From Rhizobium sp. R711 (GTDB lineage: Bacteria; Pseudomonadota; Alphaproteobacteria; Rhizobiales; Rhizobiaceae), in NCBI RefSeq assembly GCF_002211365.1, contig NZ_LOKZ01000002.1, forward strand, positions 155,525 through 219,524: 64,000 nt of DNA, given 5' to 3'. Shown piece by piece: positions 24,480-34,097 of the stretch. Made by a program: the position numbers and the translations under genes. Below the pieces are notes generated by a model. It searched no databases. It was not told the DNA's origin and worked only from the letters and a program-made list of their open reading frames with translations. The first letter of the stretch is position 1. Every line of letters starts with the position of its first letter.

Positions 24480-25367
24480 TCATATCGCCTCCCGCTCGAT
24501 GAGCGTATCGAGGGACTGCCGGACCGCCGGGATCCAATCGGCAGAAAGGCCGCGCAAGGGCTTTCGTGGGGATCCGGCGCCGTAGCCGGTCAGTTGGGAA
24601 GCAGCGTAAACGGTTTGTACGTAGTCACCCTTTGAAATGAGGGCCATCGCCGGCTCAAGCAGCTTCCACAGTTCGCGAACCTCGACCCAATTGCCCTTCG
24701 CGGCGGCGGCCACGATTGAAAGGCATGTTTTCGGCGCGAAATTCGCTCCTCCCCAGATCAGGCCGTGGCAGCCGGCATAGAGCGCGTATGGGACAAGGCT
24801 GTCAGCGCCATTCATGACGAACTTGCCGGTGCGAACAAGCTCCGCCTGTTTGCCAAGGTCGCCGCCACTGTCCTTGACGGCGCAAAAGCCGGGAATTTCG
24901 CTGAGCTTGATCAAGAGCTCAGGCGTAATCGCGACGCCGACCGCGTGCGGTACGTTGTAGCCGATCACTGGAAGGCCGGCCTTGGCGACCTCGGCGTAGA
25001 AATCGAGGATACCGCGATCATCGGTCGGTCCTTCGAAGAACGGCGGAAGAACCATCACCGCTTCCGCGCCGGCATCGCGGGCGCGCGCTGTGCGCTCGAC
25101 AACATCCTCGACGAGAAGGGCGGAAGTTTGGGCGAGGACCTTGGCGCGACCATTCGCGATGCGCGCGCCCCGCTTGATCAGCGCTTCGGATTCTTCCTTG
25201 GAAAGATAGACGTGCATACCCGTTCCGGAACTCAATAGAAAGCTGCGGACACCTGCTGCGAGATATCGCTCAATGTTATGTTCGAGCCTGCTATAGTCGA
25301 TGCGTCCCGCGTCGTCGAACGGCGTGGCGATCGCAAGATTAAGGCCTGGAAACTGGAAGTCTGGCAT
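24480..25367 (-). CDS. DapA-family aldolase/deaminase, copy 2
   Basis: A 295-residue TIM-barrel lyase with the Schiff-base Lys in CAVKDSGGD near residue 160 and a Tyr in GYNVPHAVG near 132. The N-terminal catalytic loop reads LSSGTGMH instead of GTTGE, more divergent than in copy 1. The start at 25367 follows GGGAGG. It is coupled to the oxidase gene downstream. The reaction is probably deamination or retro-aldol cleavage of the oxidase product. Confidence 0.88.
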   Translation of the reverse strand: MPDFQFPGLNLAIATPFDDAGRIDYSRLEHNIERYLAAGVRSFLLSSGTGMHVYLSKEESEALIKRGARIANGRAKVLAQTSALLVEDVVERTARARDAGAEAVMVLPPFFEGPTDDRGILDFYAEVAKAGLPVIGYNVPHAVGVAITPELLIKLSEIPGFCAVKDSGGDLGKQAELVRTGKFVMNGADSLVPYALYAGCHGLIWGGANFAPKTCLSIVAAAAKGNWVEVRELWKLLEPAMALISKGDYVQTVYAASQLTGYGAGSPRKPLRGLSADWIPAVRQSLDTLIEREAI

Positions 25368-25528
25368 TCGGTGGGTCCTCCCGCGTTAAGTATCGGAAGC
25401 TCAAGCCTATGGCCTTGAGCTGCGTGTAGGCATAGATTCGGCGCCAGCATCGAACGTGGAGCGCGCGCGCCCCACGTCTTCAGAATCTGAGACCCGCAAA
25501 CGGGCTGGTGACGTCTCGAACTCGATCC

Positions 25529-26236
25529 TTAAAATGCGGGCGTTTCCAGACCTTCAGGGGCCGCGTACATGGCCATGTTTCGTCGAGAAAGTTCGAGATG
25601 CAGGCGCGCAAGCTCAGCCGCGGCATCGACATCGCGTTGTTCGATGGCTCCGATCATTTCCTCGTGCTGCTGGGAGGCCAGTTCGAGCTCTTCCTGCATG
25701 CGGGGCGTATTTGGATGCTTGTAGAAGATCTTCCCGATCCGGGCATGGTCGATCTGAAGCCTGCGTAGGCTTGGCACGAGGTAGACATTGTGCGCCATCT
25801 CGCCCAATTGGCGATGAAACTGATCGTTGTGGAAGACGCGACCCTCTACGTCGTTCTCATCGATCGCGGTCTGGAACGATTGCTGGATCTGCTTGAGAAC
25901 ATCGAGCTCCGCCCGGGTGCGGTTCTCGGCGGCGAGCTTGTTTGCGGTGATGTAGATCATCGGTGCCAGAAGAAAGAAATCCCGCAGCGACTGGTAGCTC
26001 ATCGAGCTGACCCGCGCAGCGCGGTTGGTTTCCAGTTCGATATAGCCTTCGCCGGCCATCTGACGCATCAGTTCGCGAACCGGCGGACGCGACAGGCCGA
26101 ACTCCTCGCTCAGCGCCACTTCGTCCAGAATTGCGCCCGGAGCAAGCTCCATCGTCAGGATTCGGCGGCGCAGAGCAAGGCCCAAGCTGGCCTTGCGGTC
26201 GAGGTTCGCATGCTCGGAAATCATTGCGCCGTTCAT
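25529..26236 (-). CDS. GntR-family (FCD/FadR-type) regulator, copy 2
   Basis: A 235-residue regulator with an N-terminal winged helix (LSEEFGLSRPPVRELMRQMAGEGYI) and a C-terminal FCD domain with DQFHRQLGEM, LQIDHARIG and SQQHEEMIGAIEQRD. It is clearly paralogous to the GntR gene at 22003-22719 and shares the SxxPVR recognition-helix region. AAGGAG sits six bases before the ATG. It is probably the regulator of the DapA-oxidase pair downstream, 161 nt away. Confidence 0.92.
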   Translation of the reverse strand: MNGAMISEHANLDRKASLGLALRRRILTMELAPGAILDEVALSEEFGLSRPPVRELMRQMAGEGYIELETNRAARVSSMSYQSLRDFFLLAPMIYITANKLAAENRTRAELDVLKQIQQSFQTAIDENDVEGRVFHNDQFHRQLGEMAHNVYLVPSLRRLQIDHARIGKIFYKHPNTPRMQEELELASQQHEEMIGAIEQRDVDAAAELARLHLELSRRNMAMYAAPEGLETPAF

Positions 26237-26495
26237 TGGTGCTCCTTTTGGAAGACATTACGTAGACATATGATAGACAGTCAAGATGTCGCCATCTCTT
26301 ATTTGGGACGATGCTCCAGAGAGTTTCGAACCGCTGCTATAGAGGAGAGTGACTGGTCCGCAGGTGATGGCAGTGATGCTGGCTTGCCGTTCCGAAGGAC
26401 TGGGCAGAGACTGGCCGCCTCATTCTCGATGGAATTGCCCTGCCCAAAGCAATGGTCGTCATCCTGTTTCCTGCAGTTACCCGAAGGGGAAACGA

Positions 26496-27383
26496 TCATG
26501 CATGAAGTGCGGCAGTGAGCCACGACGCAGCCCGGTTGATTGCCACGGTCCTTCTCGACTTCAACGGCAGCAAAACATTGTACCGGCCCTCCGGTGACAG
26601 TCTGGTCTCATCGAGAGCAACGAGCGTGCCGTCATCAAGAAACGTCTGAACAAGAGTGCCCCAGCCGAGCGCAACTCCTTGACCCGCGCGGGCGGCGAAT
26701 ATCGTCTCGGTATAGTGGCTGAAACGAAGAGAAGGCGTGACCTCGAACTGCACGCCAAGTTCTTCCAGCCATTGGCCCCAGGAAAGCCATGACCGGTCCT
26801 CCGCATCAGTCTCGATGAACTCGTCAGTCGCCGACAATGGGCCGTTGCCGCGCCGGTTGAGGTATTCCGGCGAGCAGACAAGCATAATCACGTCCCCGCG
26901 CGAGGCAATCACCGTTGCGTCGCTGAAGGGAGGCAGGCCGAAGCGGATGGCGAGATCGACAGTCCCGCTATCCAGATCGATCTTTGCATCCTGGGAAACG
27001 ACGCGGATCTGGATGCCGGGATTCTGGGCGCGAAAATCGGCGAGCCGGGGAAGTAGCCAGAACGATGAGAAAGCCACGGTCGCGCCAATGGTGACGACAT
27101 CCTGGGCCGCCCCCTTTATGGCATCGATCGCGTCGGAAATGTTGGAGAAACTCTGCGCAAGGGAGGCCCCCAGAACCAGGCACGCAGCAGTCGGCTCAAT
27201 CGCGCGATGCTTGCGCAAGAACATTGGCTGACCGAGTTCTTCTTCAAGCAACGCAATTTGCCGGCTTACGGCCGCCTGGGTAACCCCGAGCTCGCCGGCC
27301 GCGATGGTGAAGCTCTTCCGGCGAAGGACCGCTTCCAGCATGATCAACGCCGTCATCGACGGCAAGCGCCTGCGAAACTGCAT
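26496..27383 (-). CDS. LysR-family transcriptional regulator (GcvA-like)
   Basis: A 295-residue LysR regulator. Its helix-turn-helix covers about residues 12-60 (KSFTIAAGELGVTQAAVSRQIALLEEELG), followed by an effector-binding domain from about 88. The protein begins MQFRRRLPSMTALIMLEAV, typical of GcvA-like regulators. It is divergent from nuoH. Its upstream dyad and first codons recur almost unchanged at 47321-47383, in front of the Rieske demethylase gene, so its original target may be that gene rather than complex I. Confidence 0.93.
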   Translation of the reverse strand: MQFRRRLPSMTALIMLEAVLRRKSFTIAAGELGVTQAAVSRQIALLEEELGQPMFLRKHRAIEPTAACLVLGASLAQSFSNISDAIDAIKGAAQDVVTIGATVAFSSFWLLPRLADFRAQNPGIQIRVVSQDAKIDLDSGTVDLAIRFGLPPFSDATVIASRGDVIMLVCSPEYLNRRGNGPLSATDEFIETDAEDRSWLSWGQWLEELGVQFEVTPSLRFSHYTETIFAARAGQGVALGWGTLVQTFLDDGTLVALDETRLSPEGRYNVLLPLKSRRTVAINRAASWLTAALHA

Positions 27384-27398
27384 TGCAAAACCCTCACC

Positions 27399-27435
27399 GC
27401 ATTACTCTTCATTATGTGAGCGTGAGAATTAATGC
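27399..27435. promoter_or_regulatory. LysR-type operator candidate
   Basis: GCATTA and TAATGC flank a 25-bp centre just upstream of the LysR start codon. The same 37-bp element with 29 to 31 shared positions recurs at 47345-47381. The layout, next to a divergent LysR promoter, fits a LysR recognition/activation site. Confidence 0.65.
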
Positions 27436-27574
27436 CGCGGCCTAATACCTGCAAGCCGTTAGCCGCAGATGATGTGAGATGCGACGGATTGTATGGGGCG
27501 CGTGGTCGCTGTATCCTGAGGTCTGACTTGCGGATAACCGGAGCTAAAGTCCGGTCGCGTGTTTTAACCTGTCA

Positions 27575-28579
27575 ATGAAGCCGCTGCGGATCATGGAACT
27601 CATATTCGCCATCGGATTGATCGTCTTCAAGGTTGCGTTGCTGATTGCGATGCTGCTGCTGTTGCCCTTGCCGCTCACCTGGCTGGAACGCAAGATCGCC
27701 GGACACATGCAGCAACGGATGGGACCCATGCGCGTTGGCTGGCATGGGCTGCTGCAGCCGGTGGCGGACGGAATCAAACTCTTGACCAAAGAGGACCACA
27801 TCCCGGCCGAGGCTGATCGCTTCCTGTTCAAAGTGGCTCCGATCCTAGCGCTTGCTCCGCCCTTCGTGGTGTTCGTCGCGATCCCCTTTGGCGAATCCAT
27901 CTCGGTGCTCGGCAAGGAGATTTCCCTTTACGTCTCCGACATGAATGTGGCGCTTCTCTTCGTCTTCGCTGTGCTCGGGATCGAGGTCTATGGTGTCATC
28001 TTCGGTGGCTGGGCAGCCAACAGCAAGTACGCTGTGCTTGGCAGCCTCAGGACCTGCGCGCAGATGATCAGCTACGAGATCCCAATGGGGTTCGCGGTGA
28101 TCGGCGTGGTGATGCTGGCGCAATCCATGAGCCTTCTCGAAATCGTGCGAGCGCAGGCCGATGTCTGGAACATCGTCTATCAACCGGTCGGATTCTTCGT
28201 GTTCTTTGTTGCCGGATTGGCCGAAGCGCAGCGCATTCCTTTCGACCTGGCGGAAGCGGAAGGCGATCTCGGTGCCGGGTTCCATACCGAATACAGCGGC
28301 ATCCGCTTTGCGTTCTTCATGATCAGCGAATATTCGATCGTCCTTTTGGTCTCGGTCCTGGTGGTGCTCCTGTTTTTCGGCGGCTGGAACGGCGTACTCA
28401 TCCCCTTGCCACCGCTCCTCTGGTTTGCGCTCAAGGTCGCGTTCTTCGTCTACTTGTTCATGTGGTTCCGCTTCACCTTCCCGCGCTATCGCTACGACCA
28501 GCTGATGGCGATCGGATGGAAAGTCTTGCTTCCGCTGTCGATGGCGAACATAATCATCACTGGTCTTGTCTTTTTTTAG
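27575..28579 (+). CDS. nuoH: NADH-quinone oxidoreductase subunit NuoH
   Basis: The quinone-site membrane subunit of complex I, 334 residues with about eight transmembrane helices. The first loop motif TWLERKIAGHMQQRMGP, the GLLQPVADGIKLLTKED segment and EAEGDLGAGFHTEYSG, with its acidic quinone-cavity residues, are all intact. There is no strong ribosome-binding site at the ATG at 27575, and an ATG at 27593 is an alternative start. It is encoded on the opposite strand to nuoA-G and nuoJ-N. It leads a short rightward operon with nuoI and a CBS-domain gene. Confidence 0.96.
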   Translation: MKPLRIMELIFAIGLIVFKVALLIAMLLLLPLPLTWLERKIAGHMQQRMGPMRVGWHGLLQPVADGIKLLTKEDHIPAEADRFLFKVAPILALAPPFVVFVAIPFGESISVLGKEISLYVSDMNVALLFVFAVLGIEVYGVIFGGWAANSKYAVLGSLRTCAQMISYEIPMGFAVIGVVMLAQSMSLLEIVRAQADVWNIVYQPVGFFVFFVAGLAEAQRIPFDLAEAEGDLGAGFHTEYSGIRFAFFMISEYSIVLLVSVLVVLLFFGGWNGVLIPLPPLLWFALKVAFFVYLFMWFRFTFPRYRYDQLMAIGWKVLLPLSMANIIITGLVFF

Positions 28580-28609
28580 GGGCCAAAGCGGCTCCGGAGT
28601 GGGGCAGCG

Positions 28610-29176
28610 ATGTCGCACGCACAGGACAGAATTGGAACTTGGATCGGCTGGGCATTCTTCGCCGACCTCGCGAACGCTTTGGCGTTGACCTTCGGTTACA
28701 TGTTTTCCAAACCGGTGACCATGCAGTACCCGGACAAGGAAAAATGGCTGCCCTACTCGCGTTACCGGGGGCACCACTTCCTGACGCGCGACGAAGCCGG
28801 CGAGATCAAATGCGTGGCGTGCGAACTCTGCGCGCGGATTTGTCCCTGCGACTGCATCGAAGTCGTCCCTTACGAGGATGAGAAGGGCAACCGTCACCCG
28901 GCGAAATTCGAGATCGACACGGCCCGGTGCCTCTTCTGCGGCCTATGTGAGGATGCCTGTCCGGCCGACGCGATCAAGCTTGGCCAGCAGTATGAATTCT
29001 CGAGTTTCTCCTCGAAAGACCTGGTAATCGGACGCGACGATCTGCTCGCCAAACCGGGTAAAGCGGCGACCGGCGGCGGCGTGGTCGCCGCGCGCCTGAA
29101 CACAGAACGCGACGTCCTGGTCGAGACGAGCGAGCCGCAAGGGTACAACTGGTGGCGGAATATCCGCAGAAGATGA
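28610..29176 (+). CDS. nuoI: NADH-quinone oxidoreductase subunit NuoI (two 4Fe-4S clusters)
   Basis: A 188-residue ferredoxin-like subunit of the complex I connecting arm. Two four-cysteine motifs, CVACELCARICPCDC and CLFCGLCEDACPADA, bind clusters N6a and N6b that pass electrons toward NuoB. The 30-nt gap after nuoH holds GGAGTGGGG before the ATG. The C-terminal tail is somewhat extended. The downstream CBS-domain gene follows without a gap. Confidence 0.96.
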   Translation: MSHAQDRIGTWIGWAFFADLANALALTFGYMFSKPVTMQYPDKEKWLPYSRYRGHHFLTRDEAGEIKCVACELCARICPCDCIEVVPYEDEKGNRHPAKFEIDTARCLFCGLCEDACPADAIKLGQQYEFSSFSSKDLVIGRDDLLAKPGKAATGGGVVAARLNTERDVLVETSEPQGYNWWRNIRRR

Positions 29177-29214
29177 CGCGCCAGCCGCAAGTGGGGCGCA
29201 GAAAGGAGGCGCAG

Positions 29215-29655
29215 ATGCATGTGTGCCAGATTTTGAATAGCAAGTCTCCCGAGATCATCTCGGTCGCACCGGACCACACGATGGTGGAGGTCCTGAGACT
29301 GTTTCGCGAAAACAACATCGGCTTCGTCATTGTCGGTCGTTCCCCGGGGGAATGCCTGGGCACGGTGTCGGAGAGGGACTGCTGCAACGCGATCGCTGAA
29401 TATGGAACCGAAGCGCCCGCCATGCGCGTCCGCGATATCATGAACCGCCGGGTGGCGACCTGCTCGACAGACGATTTACTGCCTCTTGTAATGGCGATCA
29501 TGACCGAACGGCGCACGCGCCATGTGCTGGTCATGGATGGCGAGACCATTGTCGGCATTGTCAGTATCGGCGACGTGGTCAAGTACAGGCTCGAGGAAGC
29601 GATGCGCACGGAGCAGGATCTGCACGACTACATCAGCGGGGTCAGCTATCATTGA
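29215..29655 (+). CDS. CBS-domain protein in the nuo cluster
   Basis: A 146-residue protein made of two CBS motifs, about residues 1-70 and 75-140, with SERDCCNAI and VSIGDVVKYRLEEA as typical CBS ends. CBS pairs bind adenine nucleotides or NAD(H) and act as energy or redox sensors. The start is put at 29215, where AAAGGAGG precedes the ATG; a longer frame overlaps nuoI. It is the last gene of the nuoH-nuoI operon and ends 22 nt from the convergent nuoG. A regulatory link to complex I is inferred from position only. Confidence 0.88.
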   Translation: MHVCQILNSKSPEIISVAPDHTMVEVLRLFRENNIGFVIVGRSPGECLGTVSERDCCNAIAEYGTEAPAMRVRDIMNRRVATCSTDDLLPLVMAIMTERRTRHVLVMDGETIVGIVSIGDVVKYRLEEAMRTEQDLHDYISGVSYH

Positions 29656-29677
29656 CAAGATACGCCTGGGTTAAGGG

Positions 29678-32266
29678 TCAGCCACCGGTGCTGCCCTGGC
29701 CGAGGTCCTTCGGACCAAGCCCCGCTGTGGCGGCGATTGTGGAGGCGACTTGTGCCTTTTGAACCTCCACCGGACTTGGGTATTGACCCCGCAGCATCAG
29801 CCTGTTGAGCCGCAAGGCTCTGTAATTTTCGGGAACGAACACAAGGCCGCGGGGAAAACGCCGGTTGACCTTGAGCTGTGCACTCAGCTCGCCCTGGCCG
29901 GATCGCACGACGACCTGATCGCCATCCGAAAGGCCCAGCTCTTCGGCATCCTGCGCGCTCATCTCGGCATAGGGGTCATCAGCGATCGTATTCAGGATTT
30001 TTGAGCGTTCGGAAAGATATCCATTGTGGAAAAGGCAATTGCCGGTGACCAGCATGAGACGGTCAGACGCAATGGGGGCAGGCGCTGGCGCAAAGAACCC
30101 ACCAGCCGGTGGTGTCAGCCCCCCTTTGGTAAACGCGCCGTCGGTGCCAAGCCCATCCTGCGTCAGCCCCTGGTAAGCGGGAACCAACCGGACGATCTCG
30201 TCGAAGATCTCGCCTTGAACTGATGGTCGCATCGAGTGGCCGCGAAGGGCTGCGACGAAGTCGAAGATCGCCAGGTTGCCCCGCGCCTCGACAACGGGCT
30301 CACGGAACTTGCAGACCTTCTGGAGCCGACCTTCGTTATTGGTGAAAGTGCCCGCCTCCTCACCGTAACTCGCTGCGGGCAGCACCACTTCGGCGAGGCT
30401 GGTCGTATCCGTGATGAACGCGTCCTGCACGATCAGGAGATCGGCGCGACGAAGTGCCCGCTGCGCGAACTCCCGGTCGGGATACGACATCAGCGGGTCG
30501 CTGCCGGCGATATAGAGCGCGCCCATTTGACCCTTGTCACAGAGATCCAGCATCCAGTCGAAATCCGCGCCCGGTTCGGAGCGGATCACAGCACCCCAGG
30601 CCCCTTCGAGAGTTTTGCGCGTTGCATCATCGGCGAGCGCGCGCAATCCCGGCAGGGTTGTCGGTAAAACGCCCATATCCCAGGCTCCCAACTGGTTGGC
30701 GCGGTCGAAGAGAAACTGCAGCGCCGCTCTTTTGCCGAGCAGGCCGAGGACCTTGAGAAGGTTGTTAAGCTGCTGCAGCGTCACGCCTGCTGTTGGCGAC
30801 CTCAGGAGTTCGGCGCTGACAAGCACGGTGATGCTTTGTCCGTCCGAGAGCGCCGTGGTCAGGCGGGACAGTTCGTCGCTGCCTGTGACCGCGGGTGGCC
30901 CGCCAACTTCCGCGGCAATCTCGCTCGGCAGGTCCTGACCGGCCGCCGCGAGACCGGCCACGACTGCGGCAAGGCTCGACGCCTCACCGCCCGGCGATGC
31001 GCGAACGACCGCGAAAGCATCGGCGTCCAGGCGGGACGGTCTCGCCGAAAGCATCAGCAATCTGGTCTGGCGCCGCCGCGCGGCGTCGCGCAGCAGATAT
31101 TCGGTGACGGGGTTTTCCTCGGTCGGGTTACCGCCGACAACGAGCACGCAGTCGTTGCCGATCACGTCCGCCAGCGGCGCGCGGCTGTAAAAGCTCGTCA
31201 GCAACGGACCGAGCGTATCGACGGGCGTGGACCAGCGCGACGAGCAGTCTATGTTATTGGTCCAAAAGACCGTCCGCATCATTTTCTGGAACTGGTAAAG
31301 GATCTCGTTGGGAAGGCGCGGTGAGGCAAGCCCGCCGGCAGCCTTGCCCTCGACGGACGAGAGGCGCCGTCGCAGGTAGTCTCCCGCTTCTTCCCAGGAA
31401 ACCGGAACGAGGGCGCCGTCACGACGGACCATCGGATGCTTGATCCTGTCCGTGCTCGTGACGAAATCGAGGCCAAAACGCCCCCGCGCGCAGAGCGTTT
31501 CGCGGTTGAGCCCTTCATCCCATTTCGAGCGCACGCGCATGAACTCGCCCTTGCGCGTGCCGACGGTCAGCTGGCAGCCGGTGCCGCAATGCGGGCAGAC
31601 CGTGTCTGTCTCGGCCAGATCCCAGGGCCGAGCCTTGTAGCGATAAGGGAAGCTCATGAGAGCGCCGACCGGGCAGACCTCGATGCAATTGCCGCATTGG
31701 TCGCAGCTCGCCAGGCTGCCCTCAAACCCGGTCACGGCCGTATCCATACCTTTCTCGACGGTGCCCAAGGCGACCGCACCGACCACTTCCTCGCACATCC
31801 GCACGCATCGCTGGCACTGGATGCAGCGGTTGACGTTCATGATGACGACCGGGCTCAGACGAATATCCTCGGAGTGGAACACGCGTTTGGCATCGCGGAA
31901 CCGGCTTTCGCGCGGCCCATAGGCCATCACCTGGTCCTGCAACTCGCACTCGCCGCCCTTGTCGCAGATCGGGCAGTCGAGGGGGTGATTGGCGAGCAGC
32001 ATGTCGAGCATGGACGAGCGCGTTTCGTCGATCAGCGGCGTGTTGGTGCGCACCACCATGCCGTCGGTGACCGCAGTGGCGCAAGACGGTTGCAACCTAC
32101 GCTGTCCCTCGATTTCAACCAGGCACATGCGGCATGAGGCGAGCGGCGGCAGCCGTTTCATATAGCAGAAGGTCGGAATGTCGATGCCAAGGCGCTCGGC
32201 CGCCTGCAGCACGGTAGTGCCGGCATCTACTTCCAGCGTTTGGTCATCAATCGTGATATGAACCAT
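29678..32266 (-). CDS. nuoG: NADH-quinone oxidoreductase subunit NuoG
   Basis: The large iron-sulfur subunit of the NADH module, 862 residues. An N-terminal 2Fe-2S domain (CRMCLVEIEG), the C-rich DCPICDKGGECELQD, a 4Fe-4S pair in CIQCQRCVRMC and CDQCGNCIEVCP, then a molybdopterin-oxidoreductase-like domain. CPHCGTGC with a distal CARG supplies four cysteines for the extra N7-type cluster, which mitochondrial-type alphaproteobacterial NuoG proteins lack. The start at 32266 is behind CGAGGAAGCC; a longer frame overlaps nuoF. Last gene of the leftward run. Confidence 0.96.
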   Translation of the reverse strand: MVHITIDDQTLEVDAGTTVLQAAERLGIDIPTFCYMKRLPPLASCRMCLVEIEGQRRLQPSCATAVTDGMVVRTNTPLIDETRSSMLDMLLANHPLDCPICDKGGECELQDQVMAYGPRESRFRDAKRVFHSEDIRLSPVVIMNVNRCIQCQRCVRMCEEVVGAVALGTVEKGMDTAVTGFEGSLASCDQCGNCIEVCPVGALMSFPYRYKARPWDLAETDTVCPHCGTGCQLTVGTRKGEFMRVRSKWDEGLNRETLCARGRFGLDFVTSTDRIKHPMVRRDGALVPVSWEEAGDYLRRRLSSVEGKAAGGLASPRLPNEILYQFQKMMRTVFWTNNIDCSSRWSTPVDTLGPLLTSFYSRAPLADVIGNDCVLVVGGNPTEENPVTEYLLRDAARRRQTRLLMLSARPSRLDADAFAVVRASPGGEASSLAAVVAGLAAAGQDLPSEIAAEVGGPPAVTGSDELSRLTTALSDGQSITVLVSAELLRSPTAGVTLQQLNNLLKVLGLLGKRAALQFLFDRANQLGAWDMGVLPTTLPGLRALADDATRKTLEGAWGAVIRSEPGADFDWMLDLCDKGQMGALYIAGSDPLMSYPDREFAQRALRRADLLIVQDAFITDTTSLAEVVLPAASYGEEAGTFTNNEGRLQKVCKFREPVVEARGNLAIFDFVAALRGHSMRPSVQGEIFDEIVRLVPAYQGLTQDGLGTDGAFTKGGLTPPAGGFFAPAPAPIASDRLMLVTGNCLFHNGYLSERSKILNTIADDPYAEMSAQDAEELGLSDGDQVVVRSGQGELSAQLKVNRRFPRGLVFVPENYRALRLNRLMLRGQYPSPVEVQKAQVASTIAATAGLGPKDLGQGSTGG

Positions 32267-32294
32267 GGCTTCCTCGCGGTCTTTCCCGCGCACC

Positions 32295-33560
<1,266 letters not shown>

Positions 33561-33564
33561 GGCG

Positions 33565-34080
33565 CTATTCTCCCGGCTGCTGCTGTGAAGCGGTGTGCTC
33601 AACGCTTGCCGCCTGCGGCGCGGTCGCCCGAAGACTGTCCAGGAGTATGTCAACCTGCGCGACATTCAGCTTGCCGTGGTAGTCGTCGCCGACCTGCATC
33701 ACGGGCGCCATCTCGCAGGCGCCGAGGCACTCCACAGTAGAAAGCGTGAATAGCCCGTCCGCAGTGGTTTCGCCCTTTTCGATCCCCAGCACCGCTTCCA
33801 TATGCTTCAGCAGATCCTCCGATCCGCACAGCATGCAGGAAACGTTGTCACAGAGCTGCAGGTGGAACAGGCCGACCGGTTCGGTATGGAAGAGCGTGTA
33901 AAAGGTGGCCAGCTCGTAAACCCAGATCCGCTCGACGCCGAGGATGTCGGCGACTTCCTCGAGTACCGGACCCGGCAGATAACCATGTTCCTTCTGCGCA
34001 ATCAGCAGCGCGGGCATGATCGCCGAGCGCTGGTTCGGATACCGCGCCGCCGCTGCTTTTATCTTTTCGCGCATGCTCAT
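33565..34080 (-). CDS. nuoE: NADH-quinone oxidoreductase subunit NuoE (2Fe-2S)
   Basis: A thioredoxin-like 2Fe-2S subunit of about 171 residues. The four cluster ligands lie in CDNVSCMLCGS and CLGACEMAPV; the ALLIAQKEHGYLP segment near residue 30-40 is typical. The start is uncertain: GTG at 34101 would overlap the nuoD stop, whereas ATG at 34080 or 34074 lies after AGGAG at reasonable spacing. The N1a cluster here pairs with FMN in NuoF. Confidence 0.95.
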   Translation of the reverse strand: MSMREKIKAAAARYPNQRSAIMPALLIAQKEHGYLPGPVLEEVADILGVERIWVYELATFYTLFHTEPVGLFHLQLCDNVSCMLCGSEDLLKHMEAVLGIEKGETTADGLFTLSTVECLGACEMAPVMQVGDDYHGKLNVAQVDILLDSLRATAPQAASVEHTASQQQPGE

Positions 34081-34097
34081 CTCGTCAAAATCTCCTG

